The notes: generated from the letters alone by a model not told the origin. A stretch of 44,693 nt of DNA from JBBIRM01 sp037441765 (GCA_037441765.1 JBBIRM010000009.1:1-44693), one strand, 5' to 3'; counted from the stretch's first letter, positions 8,718 to 18,113 are shown. A program made the numbers and translations.

Positions 8718-10021
8718 ACCCTATTACTGCAGGGATTTTGGGAAGTGTACTATTGGTTTTTCTTTTATTTTTAGGAATGCCCATTGCTTTTGTCATGATG
8801 TTTGTTGGATTCCTGGGGATCAGTTATTTGACCTCTATCCATGCCGCATTGCCTGTGGTGGCCAAAACTGTTTATGAGACAGCATCCCATTATCCCTATA
8901 CCATAATTCCCCTTTTTATTTTGATGGGTGGATTTGCTTCAAGTGCTGGCATCACTCGTGAACTTTACGAGACCTTTGACAAATGGTTTAGAAGGATGCC
9001 AGGAGGATTGGGAATTGCAACCATTGCTGCTTGTGCCTTTTTTGCTGCACTGAGTGGTTCTTCGGTGGCTGCCTCAGCAGCCATGGGGACGATTGCAATT
9101 CCTGAGATGAGAAGGTTCAATTATGCGCCAAAATTTGCTGTCGGAGTGGTGGCAGCTGGAGGGACGCTTAGTTTCCTAATTCCACCTTCTTTGGGATTTG
9201 TGGTCTATGGGATGCTGACTGAACAATCAATTGGAAAACTTCTGATCTCAGGGATTTTACCAGGAATCCTTCTCTCTGTCGCATTCATCATCATCATAGT
9301 CGTTCAGGTAAAACTTAACCCACAATTAGCCCCGGCAACCCCTGGAGATATAAGTTTTAAGGAGAAAATCCTTGCCTTTTCTGGAATCTGGGAGACCATT
9401 CTTGTATTTTTCATTGTGATGGGAGGGATCTACCTTGGTTTTATTAACCCTACAGAGGCAGGGGCGATCGGTGCCACAGCCCTTTTTGTGATTGTTTTAC
9501 TTAAGAAAAGATTGACCTTAAAAAATCTCACAGTCTCTTTATTAGAGGCAACAAGAATCTCTGTCCTTGTTCTTTTTTTGGTCGCTGGGGCAAATGTCTT
9601 CAGTTACTTTCTTGCCCTTTCCACAATACCAATGGCTGTCTCCAACTGGATGGCTGGACTTCAGGTCTCCCGATATTTAATCCTCTCTATCATTGTTCTT
9701 ATTTATTTATTTATGGGCTGTTTCTTGGATGCAATCTCCATGATGGTTTTAACCATGCCTGTAATCTTCCCGGTCATAAAGACATTGGGATTCGACCCCA
9801 TCTGGTTTGGGGTGATCTGTGTGATAATGATGGAGGCAGGGCTGATTACCCCCCCTGTTGGGCTCAATATCTATACGCTTGCTGGGGTGGTTAAGGATAT
9901 TCCCATGCAGACGATCTTCAGAGGGGCTATCCCTTTCCTAATCCCCATGATCATGGTAGTCATACTCATAACCCTTTTTCCCCAAATTGCTCTTTTTCTT
10001 CCAGGAATGATGGGGAGGTAG
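8714..10021 (+). CDS. dctM: TRAP transporter large permease, DctM
   Basis: Large membrane subunit that carries out sodium-coupled transport. At 435 residues it has about 12 hydrophobic segments over its whole length. Family landmarks include PLFILMGGFASSAGI, AALSGSSVAASAAMG, FLIPPSLGFVVYG, INPTEAGAIGA and the late LITPPVGLNIY stretch. The start overlaps the dctQ stop by four bases. It completes a three-component TRAP system with no missing or broken part. Confidence 0.92.
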   Translation: MNPITAGILGSVLLVFLLFLGMPIAFVMMFVGFLGISYLTSIHAALPVVAKTVYETASHYPYTIIPLFILMGGFASSAGITRELYETFDKWFRRMPGGLGIATIAACAFFAALSGSSVAASAAMGTIAIPEMRRFNYAPKFAVGVVAAGGTLSFLIPPSLGFVVYGMLTEQSIGKLLISGILPGILLSVAFIIIIVVQVKLNPQLAPATPGDISFKEKILAFSGIWETILVFFIVMGGIYLGFINPTEAGAIGATALFVIVLLKKRLTLKNLTVSLLEATRISVLVLFLVAGANVFSYFLALSTIPMAVSNWMAGLQVSRYLILSIIVLIYLFMGCFLDAISMMVLTMPVIFPVIKTLGFDPIWFGVICVIMMEAGLITPPVGLNIYTLAGVVKDIPMQTIFRGAIPFLIPMIMVVILITLFPQIALFLPGMMGR

Positions 10022-10105
10022 GTTTTATGGATATTCAAAATTAATAATACTTTAAATTCTTCATCGATGATGATTTTATGATAACTCTTATGGGAAGGGT
10101 ATACA

Positions 10106-11620
10106 ATGGGAGTGAAAAGATTGAAAAACTATATCAATGGTCAGTGGGTGGAGTCGAAGACTAATCAATGGTTAGAGGTAAGGAATCCGGCAAAAGATGA
10201 AGTGATTGCCATCTGTCCAGAAGTTACTCTCGAAGAGATTGATCGAACTGTGAGAATTGCCCAACAGTCATTTTGGGGTTGGCGAAATACCCCTCCCCCA
10301 AGACGTGCAAAAATTCTTTTCAATTTTCATGAGAGGCTTCAAAAACATCAAGAAGAGTTAGCCGAACTCATCGTCAATGAGAATGGTAAGACTTTGGCTG
10401 ATGCAAGAGGAGAGATGACCAGGGCTATGGAATATGTGGAGCATGCCTGTGCAGGTCCAGAGCTCTTGAAGGGGACTCATGCTGAGGATGTGGGGACTGG
10501 TGTGGATACTTTTTATATTCGGGAACCCCTTGGGCCTTTCGTCTTTCTTCCTCCATTTAATTTCCCCGGTATGATTGCGCTCTACTTTGTCTGGGCGATT
10601 GCAGCAGGAAATACAGCAATCATCAAGTCCAGTCGCCTCTGTCCGATGACCATTACCAGAATCATTGAAATTGCAGATGAATGTGGATTTCCAAAAGGGG
10701 TGATCAACCTTCTTCATGGTTCAGGAAGTGGTGTGGGAGAGGCATTGGTGACCCATCCAGGAACAGTGGGAGTTACCTTTGTTGGATCCTCAAAGGTTGC
10801 CGAGCATGTTTATAAGACTGCAATCAACCATAACAAAAGGGCCCAATGTCAGGGGGGAGCGAAAAATCATGTGCTGATTGCAGAGGATGCAGTTATAGAG
10901 GAAGTAATGCAGAATGTGGTTGACTCCTGCTTTGGACATGTTGGAGAGAGATGTTTTGCAGTATCGAATGTCTTGGTGGTAGAGAAGATTTATGAGAAGG
11001 CTAAGGAGAGATTTATTGAACTTTCAAAGAAATTGGTGCTGGGCTATGGTATGGATAAAGGGGTTACTTTGGGACCTGTGGTTTCAAGAGATTCGTTGGA
11101 AGAGATTTTAAAAGAATGTGATCAGGCTATCAAAGAGGGTGCCAGGTTAATCCTTGATGGTAGAAATCCAAGGGTTGAAAAGTATCCGAACGGATATTTT
11201 ATTGGCCCAACCATTTTTGAGGCTGAACCTGAAATGAGGATTTTTCAAGAAGAGATATTCGGGCCGGTTAGATGTCTAAAAAAGGTAAAGGACCTTTCGG
11301 AAGGAGTGGAGGTTATCAATAGAAGCCCCTATGGACATACAGCCAATCTCTATACTGAAAATGGAGGCTGGGCAAGAGAGTTTGCTCGTCTTGTTAATGT
11401 GGGACAGGTTGGGATTAATATTGGGACACCTGCACCGATTGCATATTTCCCGGTAGGAGGAAGGAAGATTTCTATGTTTGGGGATATTAGAGGAAGGGCT
11501 AATGAAGCGATTGATTTCTATACAGATAAAAAGGTTATCATCAGCCGTTGGCACTCTGCCTTTGGCGGAGTTGCGAAGACCCTGGATGACGGTTTTGCCA
11601 TGAAATATGGGAAGAAATAA
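10106..11620 (+). CDS. CoA-acylating methylmalonate/malonate-semialdehyde dehydrogenase-like enzyme
   Basis: NAD-dependent aldehyde dehydrogenase of the MmsA/IolA branch, which oxidises 2-substituted malonate semialdehydes to acyl-CoA with loss of CO2. The catalytic cysteine is Cys283 in GERCF, preceded by the arginine conserved in this branch. The general-base glutamate of ordinary hydrolytic ALDHs is Asn in GGAKNH, as in CoA-dependent members. PFNFPGMIALYF and GKTLADARGEMTRAMEYVEH are further branch features. At 504 residues it has the usual length. The ATG at 10106 follows GGGAAGGG. It lies between a TRAP transporter and a nicotinate-type gene set. 2-Formylglutarate, the enamidase product, is itself a substituted malonate semialdehyde and so a candidate substrate giving glutaryl-CoA; that is inference. 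Confidence 0.85.
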   Translation: MGVKRLKNYINGQWVESKTNQWLEVRNPAKDEVIAICPEVTLEEIDRTVRIAQQSFWGWRNTPPPRRAKILFNFHERLQKHQEELAELIVNENGKTLADARGEMTRAMEYVEHACAGPELLKGTHAEDVGTGVDTFYIREPLGPFVFLPPFNFPGMIALYFVWAIAAGNTAIIKSSRLCPMTITRIIEIADECGFPKGVINLLHGSGSGVGEALVTHPGTVGVTFVGSSKVAEHVYKTAINHNKRAQCQGGAKNHVLIAEDAVIEEVMQNVVDSCFGHVGERCFAVSNVLVVEKIYEKAKERFIELSKKLVLGYGMDKGVTLGPVVSRDSLEEILKECDQAIKEGARLILDGRNPRVEKYPNGYFIGPTIFEAEPEMRIFQEEIFGPVRCLKKVKDLSEGVEVINRSPYGHTANLYTENGGWAREFARLVNVGQVGINIGTPAPIAYFPVGGRKISMFGDIRGRANEAIDFYTDKKVIISRWHSAFGGVAKTLDDGFAMKYGKK

Positions 11621-11656
11621 AACTCATCGTTTTGTTACTTTGAAAATAATTTTTAC

Positions 11657-11704
11657 CCCTCACCCCTTCCCTCTCCCAGGAGGGAGAGGATTAAGGTGAG
11701 AGGG
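11657..11704. repeat. GC-rich palindromic intergenic repeat
   Basis: CCCTCACCCCTTCCCTCTCCC at 11657-11677 pairs imperfectly with GGGAGAGGATTAAGGTGAGAGGG at 11682-11704, forming a long hairpin with a four-base loop. It resembles the CCTCACCC/GGGTGAGG intergenic palindromes seen in many bacterial genomes. It lies between the aldehyde dehydrogenase and the hydroxylase operon and could terminate or stabilise the upstream message. The rest of 11621-11819 is AT-rich, with no promoter I can defend. Confidence 0.7.
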
Positions 11705-11819
11705 ATTTTCATTGTTCGTGGGTGACAAAACAGTTATGGGAAATTACTTGGAAATTGGAAGTTATTTGAAGATTGGGATTTTTGATGGTTAGGGTTTTGT
11801 TTAAGATTTAAATAGAAAA

Positions 11820-12278
11820 GTGGAGATAACACTAAAATTCATATTGAATAAAAAACCAGTAGAAGTGGGGGTACCTCCTCACTGGACGCTTCTTCGACTC
11901 CTTAGAGAAAAGCTCGGATTGACAGGGACAAAAGAGGGTTGCGGAATCGGTGAATGCGGAGCCTGTACGGTCTTACTGGATGGAATGCCTGTTAATTCAT
12001 GCCTCATTTTGGCCCCTAAAGTTGAAGGAAGGCGGGTTGAGACAGTGGAAGGGCTCGGAAGTAGAGAATCCCTTCATCCTTTGCAGAAGTCATTTGTTGA
12101 AAATGGAGCGGTTCAGTGTGGGTTTTGTACCCCAGGAATGTTAATGTCTGCCAAAGCCTTATTGGAGAAAAACCCAAAGCCGACCCGAGAAGAGATAAAA
12201 GAGGCTATTTCAGGAAATCTTTGTCGTTGTACAGGATACCAACAGATCATGGAAGCAATTGAAGCGGTTGGGAAATAG
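11820..12278 (+). CDS. Molybdenum hydroxylase small (2x2Fe-2S) subunit, set 1
   Basis: Electron-transfer subunit of a xanthine-dehydrogenase-family hydroxylase. A plant-type 2Fe-2S domain is seen in GCGIGECGACTVLLDG (about residues 40-55) plus a later cysteine, and an all-helical 2Fe-2S domain in CGFCTPGM (about 100) and CRCTGY (about 135). At 152 residues it has the usual length. It starts at GTG 11820 with no clear ribosome site; an in-frame stop at 11802-11804 leaves no better start upstream. The stop is directly followed by the start of the FAD subunit. In context this hydroxylase probably introduces the 6-oxo group on a pyridine ring such as nicotinate. Confidence 0.9.
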   Translation: MEITLKFILNKKPVEVGVPPHWTLLRLLREKLGLTGTKEGCGIGECGACTVLLDGMPVNSCLILAPKVEGRRVETVEGLGSRESLHPLQKSFVENGAVQCGFCTPGMLMSAKALLEKNPKPTREEIKEAISGNLCRCTGYQQIMEAIEAVGK

Positions 12279-13139
12279 ATGACCCCTCCATTTCAGTATA
12301 AAATTCCGAAAAACCTTCAGGAGGCCTGCGATCTTTTGTGGGATTACAGAGAGAGGGCAAAGGTGATCGCAGGGGGAACGGATCTGATCATTGCTCTTCG
12401 AAATGGACTCCTTAGGCCTGAGTTTCTTATTGATATTACCAATATTGCGGAACTTAGAAAAATAGAGGAGAAAGATGGGGCCATTTCCATCGGAGGAGCG
12501 GTCACCCATTCAGAGATTGCCTCATCCCCTATCATAAACACCTATGGGAGAATCCTTTCAGAGGCAGCCTCCCAGATAGGATCTCCCCAGATCAGAAATA
12601 TTGGAACGATAGGAGGAAATATTGTCAATGCCTCCCCTGCGGCAGATACCATTCCCCCTCTGATGGTATTGGAGGAGATGGGGAGAGTGGTATCCAAAGA
12701 AGGGGAAAAAGAGGTTCCATTGGGTTCTCTTTTTAGAGGCCCTTATGAGAGTGCACTCCTTCCCCATGAGATTTTAGTTTCTCTCTCCTTTAAAAAACTT
12801 CCATTCCCAATGAAAGATTCTTTTATCCGGTTGACCAGGCGAGAGGGGATGGCTATAGCCAGAATGAGCATCGCTGTTTTACTCCAAGGAGAGGGAAATA
12901 GAATGAAAGAGGTTAGGATCTCTATAGGGGCTATCACTCCAACTCCGCAGAGGATGAAAGAAGCGGAATCTATATTAAAAAATCAGGCCTTTGATTTGGA
13001 GCGGGTAAGAATTGCGTCTAAGAAGATTTCTTCAGAGATGGTTTTAAGAAGTGGAGTTCGTCCCTCCACTTCTTATAAATCACCTGTCGTAGAAGCCCTG
13101 GTAATGAGAGCAATTCAGCAGGCCTTTGAGAAGATCTAA
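12279..13139 (+). CDS. Molybdenum hydroxylase medium (FAD) subunit, set 1
   Basis: FAD-binding subunit that passes electrons from the iron-sulfur subunit to the final acceptor. The FAD motifs AGGTDLIIALRNG (about residues 32-44) and TIGGNIVNASPAADTIPPL (about 110-128) are intact. At 286 residues it has the usual length, without the 4Fe-4S insertion of 4-hydroxybenzoyl-CoA reductase. Its ATG abuts the preceding stop, and its own stop overlaps the next start (TAATGA). The order small-FAD-large differs from set 2 at the window's right end. Confidence 0.9.
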   Translation: MTPPFQYKIPKNLQEACDLLWDYRERAKVIAGGTDLIIALRNGLLRPEFLIDITNIAELRKIEEKDGAISIGGAVTHSEIASSPIINTYGRILSEAASQIGSPQIRNIGTIGGNIVNASPAADTIPPLMVLEEMGRVVSKEGEKEVPLGSLFRGPYESALLPHEILVSLSFKKLPFPMKDSFIRLTRREGMAIARMSIAVLLQGEGNRMKEVRISIGAITPTPQRMKEAESILKNQAFDLERVRIASKKISSEMVLRSGVRPSTSYKSPVVEALVMRAIQQAFEKI

Positions 13140-15379
13140 TGAAGAAGATTGGAGTAAATGTATTAAAGTTAGATGCTTTGGAGAAAGTATTAGGAGCCTC
13201 AAAATATGGAGGGGATTACTCTTTTACAGATCTCCTCCATCTCAAGGTAGTTCGAAGTAATAGACCCCATGCTAAGATAATAAAAGTCGAATTGGAAGAA
13301 GCACTAAAGGTTAAAGGTGTTGAAAGAATCTTTACCGCAAATGATATTCCAGGGAGGAATCTGGTTGGAATTATTCAGAAGGACCAACCTGTCCTGAATT
13401 TGGATCGCGTGAGGTATGTTGGAGATCCTATTGCCCTTATTGCGGCAAGGAGTATCGAGGCCGCTGAAGAAGCCTCTCAAAAAGTAAATGTGATTTATGA
13501 AGAACTACCACCAATCTTCTCTCCAGAAGAGGCCCTTCAACCTTTTGCCCCTCTAATCCATGAAAAAGGAAATTTGCTCATTGAATTCAATATAATTAAA
13601 GGTGATATCCAGAAAGGATTTAAAGAAGCAGAAGTTATTGTTGAAAAAACCTACACGACCACTTGGGTTGACCATGCCTATCTGGAACCAGATGGAGGAA
13701 TTGCCTTTTGGGATGAGAATGGTAGGTTGACGATAATCTGTCCTACTCAGAATGTTCATTATGACCAGAGGGAGGTCGCCTCCTTTTTGGGTTTACCCTT
13801 GGAGGAGGTGCGGATTATTCAAGCCTCTACAGGTGGGGCATTTGGAGGGAGGTTAGATATCACGATTCAGTGTTTTCTTGCTCTGGCAGCCTTCCACCTA
13901 AAAAAACCTGTGAAGATCGTTTATTCTCGGGAAGAAGTGTTTCAAGTGATTTCAAAACGCCATCCTCTAAAGATTCATTATCGAAGTGGGGCAAGAGAGG
14001 ATGGGACTCTTACCGCTGTCGAAGTGGATATCTTAGGAGATACAGGTGCCTATGCCTCATATGGCACAACGGTGGCTATTCGGGCCGCAGTTCATGCCAC
14101 AGGTCCCTATGAGGTTCCTCATGTAAAAGTCCGAAGTCGAATGGCCTATACCAACAATCCATGGTCAGGGGCGATGAGAGGTTTCGGGGTTCCTCAAATC
14201 GCCTTTGCCCATGAGTCGCAGATGGATCTTCTTGCCCAGACCTTGAAGATGGATCCGATTGAAATTCGGAAGAAGAATGCCCTTCGAGTGGGAAGTGAAA
14301 CTGCTACAAGCCAAACCTTGATAGCAAGCGTTGGTATTGGTGAAACACTGGAGAGGATTAAGGAGTGGAGAGATAAGGTTTCATGTTTAAAAGAAGATCC
14401 AGAAAGGCCATACGTAAGAAGAGGGATTGGAATTGGGTCGATGTGGTATGGAATTGGCAATACAGGAATAGCAAATCCCTCTACCGCACGGATAGAATTG
14501 AACCCAAGAGGGGAAGTTAAACTTTACATTGGAGTAGCGGATATAGGCCAGGGTTCCGATATAGTTCTCTTACAGATTGCTTCTGAATCCTTAGGCACTG
14601 AACTCGGTGAGATTCAATTGATCAGGGCAGATACCTCTCTTACCCCGGATGCTGGAGCCACTTCGGCAAGTCGACAGACCTATATTACAGGCAATGCCAT
14701 CCTTAGGGCAATAAAGAATTTGAAGGAGGAAGTGATCAAAGAGGCAAGCCACCTTCTCAATGAAAATGAAGGAGATCTTTTTATTGAAGACGGGGAAGTG
14801 AAACACCGGCAGAAACTCTGTCTCGCCATTCCTCTCCAAGAAGTTGCAATAAGGGCCAAGAAAACCATCAGAGGAGAAGGTATTTTCAATCCAGAGACCA
14901 CCAGACTCGATCCAGACACTGGACAAGGAATTCCTTATGCCACCTATGCCTTTGCCACTCATCTCGCCGAAGTGGAAGTGGATATAGACACAGGCCGGGT
15001 AAAGGTCCTCAGAGTCATTGCCTGCCATGATGTTGGAAAGGTCATTCATCCTAAAAATGTTATAGGTCAGATCATTGGGGGTGTGGCTATGGGAGTTGGA
15101 TTTGCACTAATGGAAGAGTATATTCCAGGACAAACGGTTTCTTTTGTTAACTATCTTGTTCCTACCTCAAAGGATGTTCCAGAAGTGATTCCCATTCTTG
15201 TGGAGGATAATGAGCCAAGCGGTCCTTTTGGTGCAAAAGGGGTGGGGGAGCCTGCCCTCATTCCCTCTGCCCCAGCCATTTTGAATGCAATTGCCGATGC
15301 AATTGGTGAGAGGATTTATCATCTTCCAGCAAACTTAGAGAGGGTCTTGGAGGCGGCCCAAAAAAGTAAACAACGTTAA
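13139..15379 (+). CDS. Molybdenum hydroxylase large (molybdopterin) subunit, set 1
   Basis: Catalytic subunit carrying the molybdenum cofactor. Visible features are the N-terminal hammerhead domain (about residues 15-125), the cofactor loop TGGAFGGR (about 231-238), AMRGFGVPQ (about 343-351) and the C-terminal GAKGVGEP with the catalytic glutamate (about residue 705). At 746 residues it is a single chain; the E. barkeri nicotinate dehydrogenase, as I recall, splits this subunit into two polypeptides. The overlap with the FAD gene and the enamidase and reductase genes downstream suggest a nicotinate or similar azaarene hydroxylase. The substrate is inferred from context only. Confidence 0.9.
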   Translation: MKKIGVNVLKLDALEKVLGASKYGGDYSFTDLLHLKVVRSNRPHAKIIKVELEEALKVKGVERIFTANDIPGRNLVGIIQKDQPVLNLDRVRYVGDPIALIAARSIEAAEEASQKVNVIYEELPPIFSPEEALQPFAPLIHEKGNLLIEFNIIKGDIQKGFKEAEVIVEKTYTTTWVDHAYLEPDGGIAFWDENGRLTIICPTQNVHYDQREVASFLGLPLEEVRIIQASTGGAFGGRLDITIQCFLALAAFHLKKPVKIVYSREEVFQVISKRHPLKIHYRSGAREDGTLTAVEVDILGDTGAYASYGTTVAIRAAVHATGPYEVPHVKVRSRMAYTNNPWSGAMRGFGVPQIAFAHESQMDLLAQTLKMDPIEIRKKNALRVGSETATSQTLIASVGIGETLERIKEWRDKVSCLKEDPERPYVRRGIGIGSMWYGIGNTGIANPSTARIELNPRGEVKLYIGVADIGQGSDIVLLQIASESLGTELGEIQLIRADTSLTPDAGATSASRQTYITGNAILRAIKNLKEEVIKEASHLLNENEGDLFIEDGEVKHRQKLCLAIPLQEVAIRAKKTIRGEGIFNPETTRLDPDTGQGIPYATYAFATHLAEVEVDIDTGRVKVLRVIACHDVGKVIHPKNVIGQIIGGVAMGVGFALMEEYIPGQTVSFVNYLVPTSKDVPEVIPILVEDNEPSGPFGAKGVGEPALIPSAPAILNAIADAIGERIYHLPANLERVLEAAQKSKQR

Positions 15380-15406
15380 GCACATAGCGATATAGGGAGG
15401 ATCCAT

Positions 15407-16576
15407 ATGGCTAAACTGATGATCAAAAATATTGGCACATTGGTTTCAGGTGATATTTCCAATCCCATTTTAAATGCAGATGCAATTCTTATAGAAGGGG
15501 GTTTGATTCAAGGCATTGGTTTTGAGAAGGATCTTGACAAGAAAGGAGTAGATCAGGTAATGGACATCGGGGGGATGACTCTCACTCCGGGGCTCATCGA
15601 TTCTCATTGCCACCCTGTCATCGGAGATTTTACCCCAAGGCAAAAGATGCTTGACTTTATCGAATCCTCTCTTCATGGAGGGGTGACAACAATGATCTCA
15701 GCAGGGGAGGTTCATCTTCCTGGGAGGCCAAAAGATGTTGCGGGGACAAAGGCGTTGGCTATCCTTTCGGCAAAATCCTTTGCAAGCGCAAGGCCTGGTG
15801 GAGTAAAAGTTCTGGGGGGTGGTCTGATTCTTGAGCCAGGGCTAAAGGAGAAGGATTTTGAGGAGTTGGCCAAAGAGGGAGTCAGGGTTGTAGGAGAGAT
15901 CGGTTTGGGCGCAGTGAAGAGCCCAAAGGAGGCAGGCCCAATGGTTCAATGGGCAAAGAAGTATGGGATGGTGGTGATGATGCACACCGGGGGGACATCT
16001 ATCCCCGGTAGCACCACCGTTCCTGCTGAGGATGTGATTGCCACCGATCCAGACATTGTCTCCCATATAAATGGAGGTCCAACCGCCATCCCCATAAAAG
16101 AGGCTGAGAAACTGATTCGGCAAACCTCTCTAAGGTTGGAGATTGTTCATTGTGGGAATCCAAAGATGGTTGTAGAGGTGATGAAGATTGTGAAGGAAAT
16201 AAAGGCATATCCAAGAATCATCATTGGAAATGATGCCCCCTCAGGAACAGGAGTTATCCCCCTCGGGATCCTGAGGATGATCAACTTTCTTTCCTCCCTC
16301 TGCGATGTAAAACCTGAGGAGGCGATTGCTATGGCCACTGGAAATACCGCAAGGGTTTTTCGACTAAATAGAGGCATAATTGAGGTAGGCAAAGAGGCAG
16401 ACCTTGTTATCATGGATGCTCCAATGGGCTCAGTTGGAGAAGATGCCCTCTCTGCAATTGAAGCAGGAGATATTCCTGGGATTGCAGGTGTTTTGATTGA
16501 TGGAATAATGAAGATTGGGGTGAGTAGAAATACACCTCCTCCGAATCGAAAGATCGTAACTGATGTTTTAAGATGA
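15407..16576 (+). CDS. ena: Enamidase-like amidohydrolase (tetrahydro-6-oxonicotinate ring opening)
   Basis: Amidohydrolase-superfamily enzyme closely resembling, from memory, the Fe-Zn enamidase of E. barkeri. That enzyme opens 1,4,5,6-tetrahydro-6-oxonicotinate to ammonia and (S)-2-formylglutarate. Shared stretches include DFIESSLHGGVTTMISAGEV, MMHTGGTSIPGS, VSHINGGPTAI, GNDAPSGTG and the terminal SRNTPPP. Metal ligands are visible in SHCH (about residues 65-68), GEIGLG (bridging Glu), MMHTG, IVHCG and the Asp of GNDAP. At 389 residues the length fits. ATG 15407 follows AGGGAGG. The stop overlaps the next start, so it is coupled to the reductase. A related cyclic enamide is a possible alternative substrate. 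Confidence 0.87.
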   Translation: MAKLMIKNIGTLVSGDISNPILNADAILIEGGLIQGIGFEKDLDKKGVDQVMDIGGMTLTPGLIDSHCHPVIGDFTPRQKMLDFIESSLHGGVTTMISAGEVHLPGRPKDVAGTKALAILSAKSFASARPGGVKVLGGGLILEPGLKEKDFEELAKEGVRVVGEIGLGAVKSPKEAGPMVQWAKKYGMVVMMHTGGTSIPGSTTVPAEDVIATDPDIVSHINGGPTAIPIKEAEKLIRQTSLRLEIVHCGNPKMVVEVMKIVKEIKAYPRIIIGNDAPSGTGVIPLGILRMINFLSSLCDVKPEEAIAMATGNTARVFRLNRGIIEVGKEADLVIMDAPMGSVGEDALSAIEAGDIPGIAGVLIDGIMKIGVSRNTPPPNRKIVTDVLR

Positions 16577-18102
16577 TTATTAATTGGGAAGCCTGCATTG
16601 GGTGTGGATTCTGTGTGGAGGCCTGTCCCCTTCAGGCCATCTCTTTAGTAAAAGAGAAGGGGAAAAGGAAGAAGGCCACTATCTCTGAACACTGCGTGGA
16701 TTGTAAAGCCTGTTTGAAGGTCTGCCCTAAGGAGGCGATTTCCTTAGAGACCCTACCTAAAGAGGAAGGAACGAGGTGTTTCTCCTGCCCCATCAACTGT
16801 CTGATTAAAGAAGGCTATACCGGGGCCTGCCAGAGATTTATAAATCGAAATGGAGAATTGATTCGTAATATCCCTCTTCAAAGATTTGAAGATGTCAAGG
16901 AGATCGTTGGGACGGATTATGAAGAGGTTATTCGGAAACCACTTATTACAGGCATTGGTGCAGGGACTACCTATCCTGATACCAAACCTGCTCCCTATAT
17001 TGTTCAATCTAAAATAGATGGAATTGACGTGGTCACGGTGGTCACGGAGGCACCTCTCAGTTATAGCGGAATCAAGGTAAAGATTGATACGGATATAGAT
17101 ATCGGTAAAGAGGGATCTCCTGTTCTTAATGGAAAAAGAAAGGTTGGCCATCTCTGCACCGAGGAGTATGGGTCCAAAATTCTTTCCATTGGAGGCGTAA
17201 ATCTTTTAACTGGCGAGGATGGTCTCAGAGTGGCCAGGCTTATTACAGAGATTGCAAACCGCAGGGAAGTCTATCTTAAGGTGGAGGATGGAGCGGAAAT
17301 GATACTTCAGGTTGGGAAGGCTCCTGTCATCGATGGCAAGATAGGTACCAGGATGAGGGTTGGTTGTGGGAGTGCCTCCATGGGGCTTTTCGGAAGGTTT
17401 TATTTAGATGCTGCAGATGAGGTGATTGTGCTCGATTCCCATCTGATTGGGCAATTCACTGAGCATCCTGCAGGAAAGGAATTAGGTGCAAGATATAGTG
17501 GGATAAAATTGAGAGCGAGAAAATCTACTGATGGCCGTTACTTTGGTCAACATGGAAAGGGATGGGGAGGCACTCCAATCGAAAATCCACTTGATATTAT
17601 CGAAGGGTTTGATCCAGAGATTACCAAACCTGGAATGACCATACTCATCACAGAGACAACGGGGGAAAGGGCCTCTATGTTTCGTCTTAATGAGAATGGA
17701 AGGTTTGAAGAGATTGAGTTGAGCCCGGGTGCTAAAAGAGCAGTTGAGATGATGGCTTCAAGTTGCCAGCCTTCAAGGGTTTCTGCAATATTCATTGGAG
17801 GGGCAGGGGGTAGTGCAAGGGCAGGGGTTACGAAGATTCCCATAAAACTGAATGAAGCAATTAATCAAAAACGAGCAAAATTGACGGTTGGAGGGGCACC
17901 TACCTATATTCTTCCCGGTGGTGGAATAACTTTTTTAGTGGATGTGGAGAAGGTGATGGTAAGGGCCTTCACATACGTGCCAACCCCTGCAACTGTTGTC
18001 CCTCTCGAATATACAATGAGAATGGATGAATATATCGAGATCGGTGGACATAAGGAGAATATTCGAAAACTGGAAGATGTCCTTAAAGAGATAGGAATTT
18101 GA
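16573..18102 (+). CDS. hnr: 6-hydroxynicotinate reductase-like iron-sulfur flavoprotein
   Basis: Probable reductase that saturates the 6-oxopyridine ring (6-hydroxynicotinate to tetrahydro-6-oxonicotinate) before the enamidase acts. The N-terminus has two ferredoxin motifs, Cys8-11-14-18 and Cys41-44-47-51, then a further four-cysteine group (Cys69, 72, 76, 86). This matches the reported two 4Fe-4S and one 2Fe-2S clusters of the E. barkeri enzyme, which also carries covalently bound flavin. The remaining 400 or so residues are an uncharacterised catalytic part with glycine-rich stretches such as GGAGGSARAG and GGAPTYILPGGG. The start overlaps the enamidase stop. The assignment rests on recalled resemblance plus context; the cysteine pattern is directly visible. 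Confidence 0.82.
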   Translation: MIINWEACIGCGFCVEACPLQAISLVKEKGKRKKATISEHCVDCKACLKVCPKEAISLETLPKEEGTRCFSCPINCLIKEGYTGACQRFINRNGELIRNIPLQRFEDVKEIVGTDYEEVIRKPLITGIGAGTTYPDTKPAPYIVQSKIDGIDVVTVVTEAPLSYSGIKVKIDTDIDIGKEGSPVLNGKRKVGHLCTEEYGSKILSIGGVNLLTGEDGLRVARLITEIANRREVYLKVEDGAEMILQVGKAPVIDGKIGTRMRVGCGSASMGLFGRFYLDAADEVIVLDSHLIGQFTEHPAGKELGARYSGIKLRARKSTDGRYFGQHGKGWGGTPIENPLDIIEGFDPEITKPGMTILITETTGERASMFRLNENGRFEEIELSPGAKRAVEMMASSCQPSRVSAIFIGGAGGSARAGVTKIPIKLNEAINQKRAKLTVGGAPTYILPGGGITFLVDVEKVMVRAFTYVPTPATVVPLEYTMRMDEYIEIGGHKENIRKLEDVLKEIGI

Positions 18103-18113
18103 TTATTAGACCA

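Noticed and set aside
10358..10717. 119-codon open frame on the minus strand
   Set aside because: It lies wholly inside the aldehyde dehydrogenase gene, whose motifs are clear; the predicted protein has no recognisable feature.
11777..11819. Similarity between the leaders before 11820 and 18254 (both contain a TTAGGGTTT stretch)
   Set aside because: Both are short, AT-rich and differ in spacing; the match is too weak to call a shared regulatory element.
12279..13139. Set 1 as a 4-hydroxybenzoyl-CoA reductase
   Set aside because: The FAD subunit lacks the extra 4Fe-4S insertion, and the neighbours are enamidase and 6-hydroxynicotinate-reductase homologues.
14591..15049. 152-codon open frame on the minus strand
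   Set aside because: It is a shadow of the molybdopterin subunit gene, with no ribosome site and no family features.
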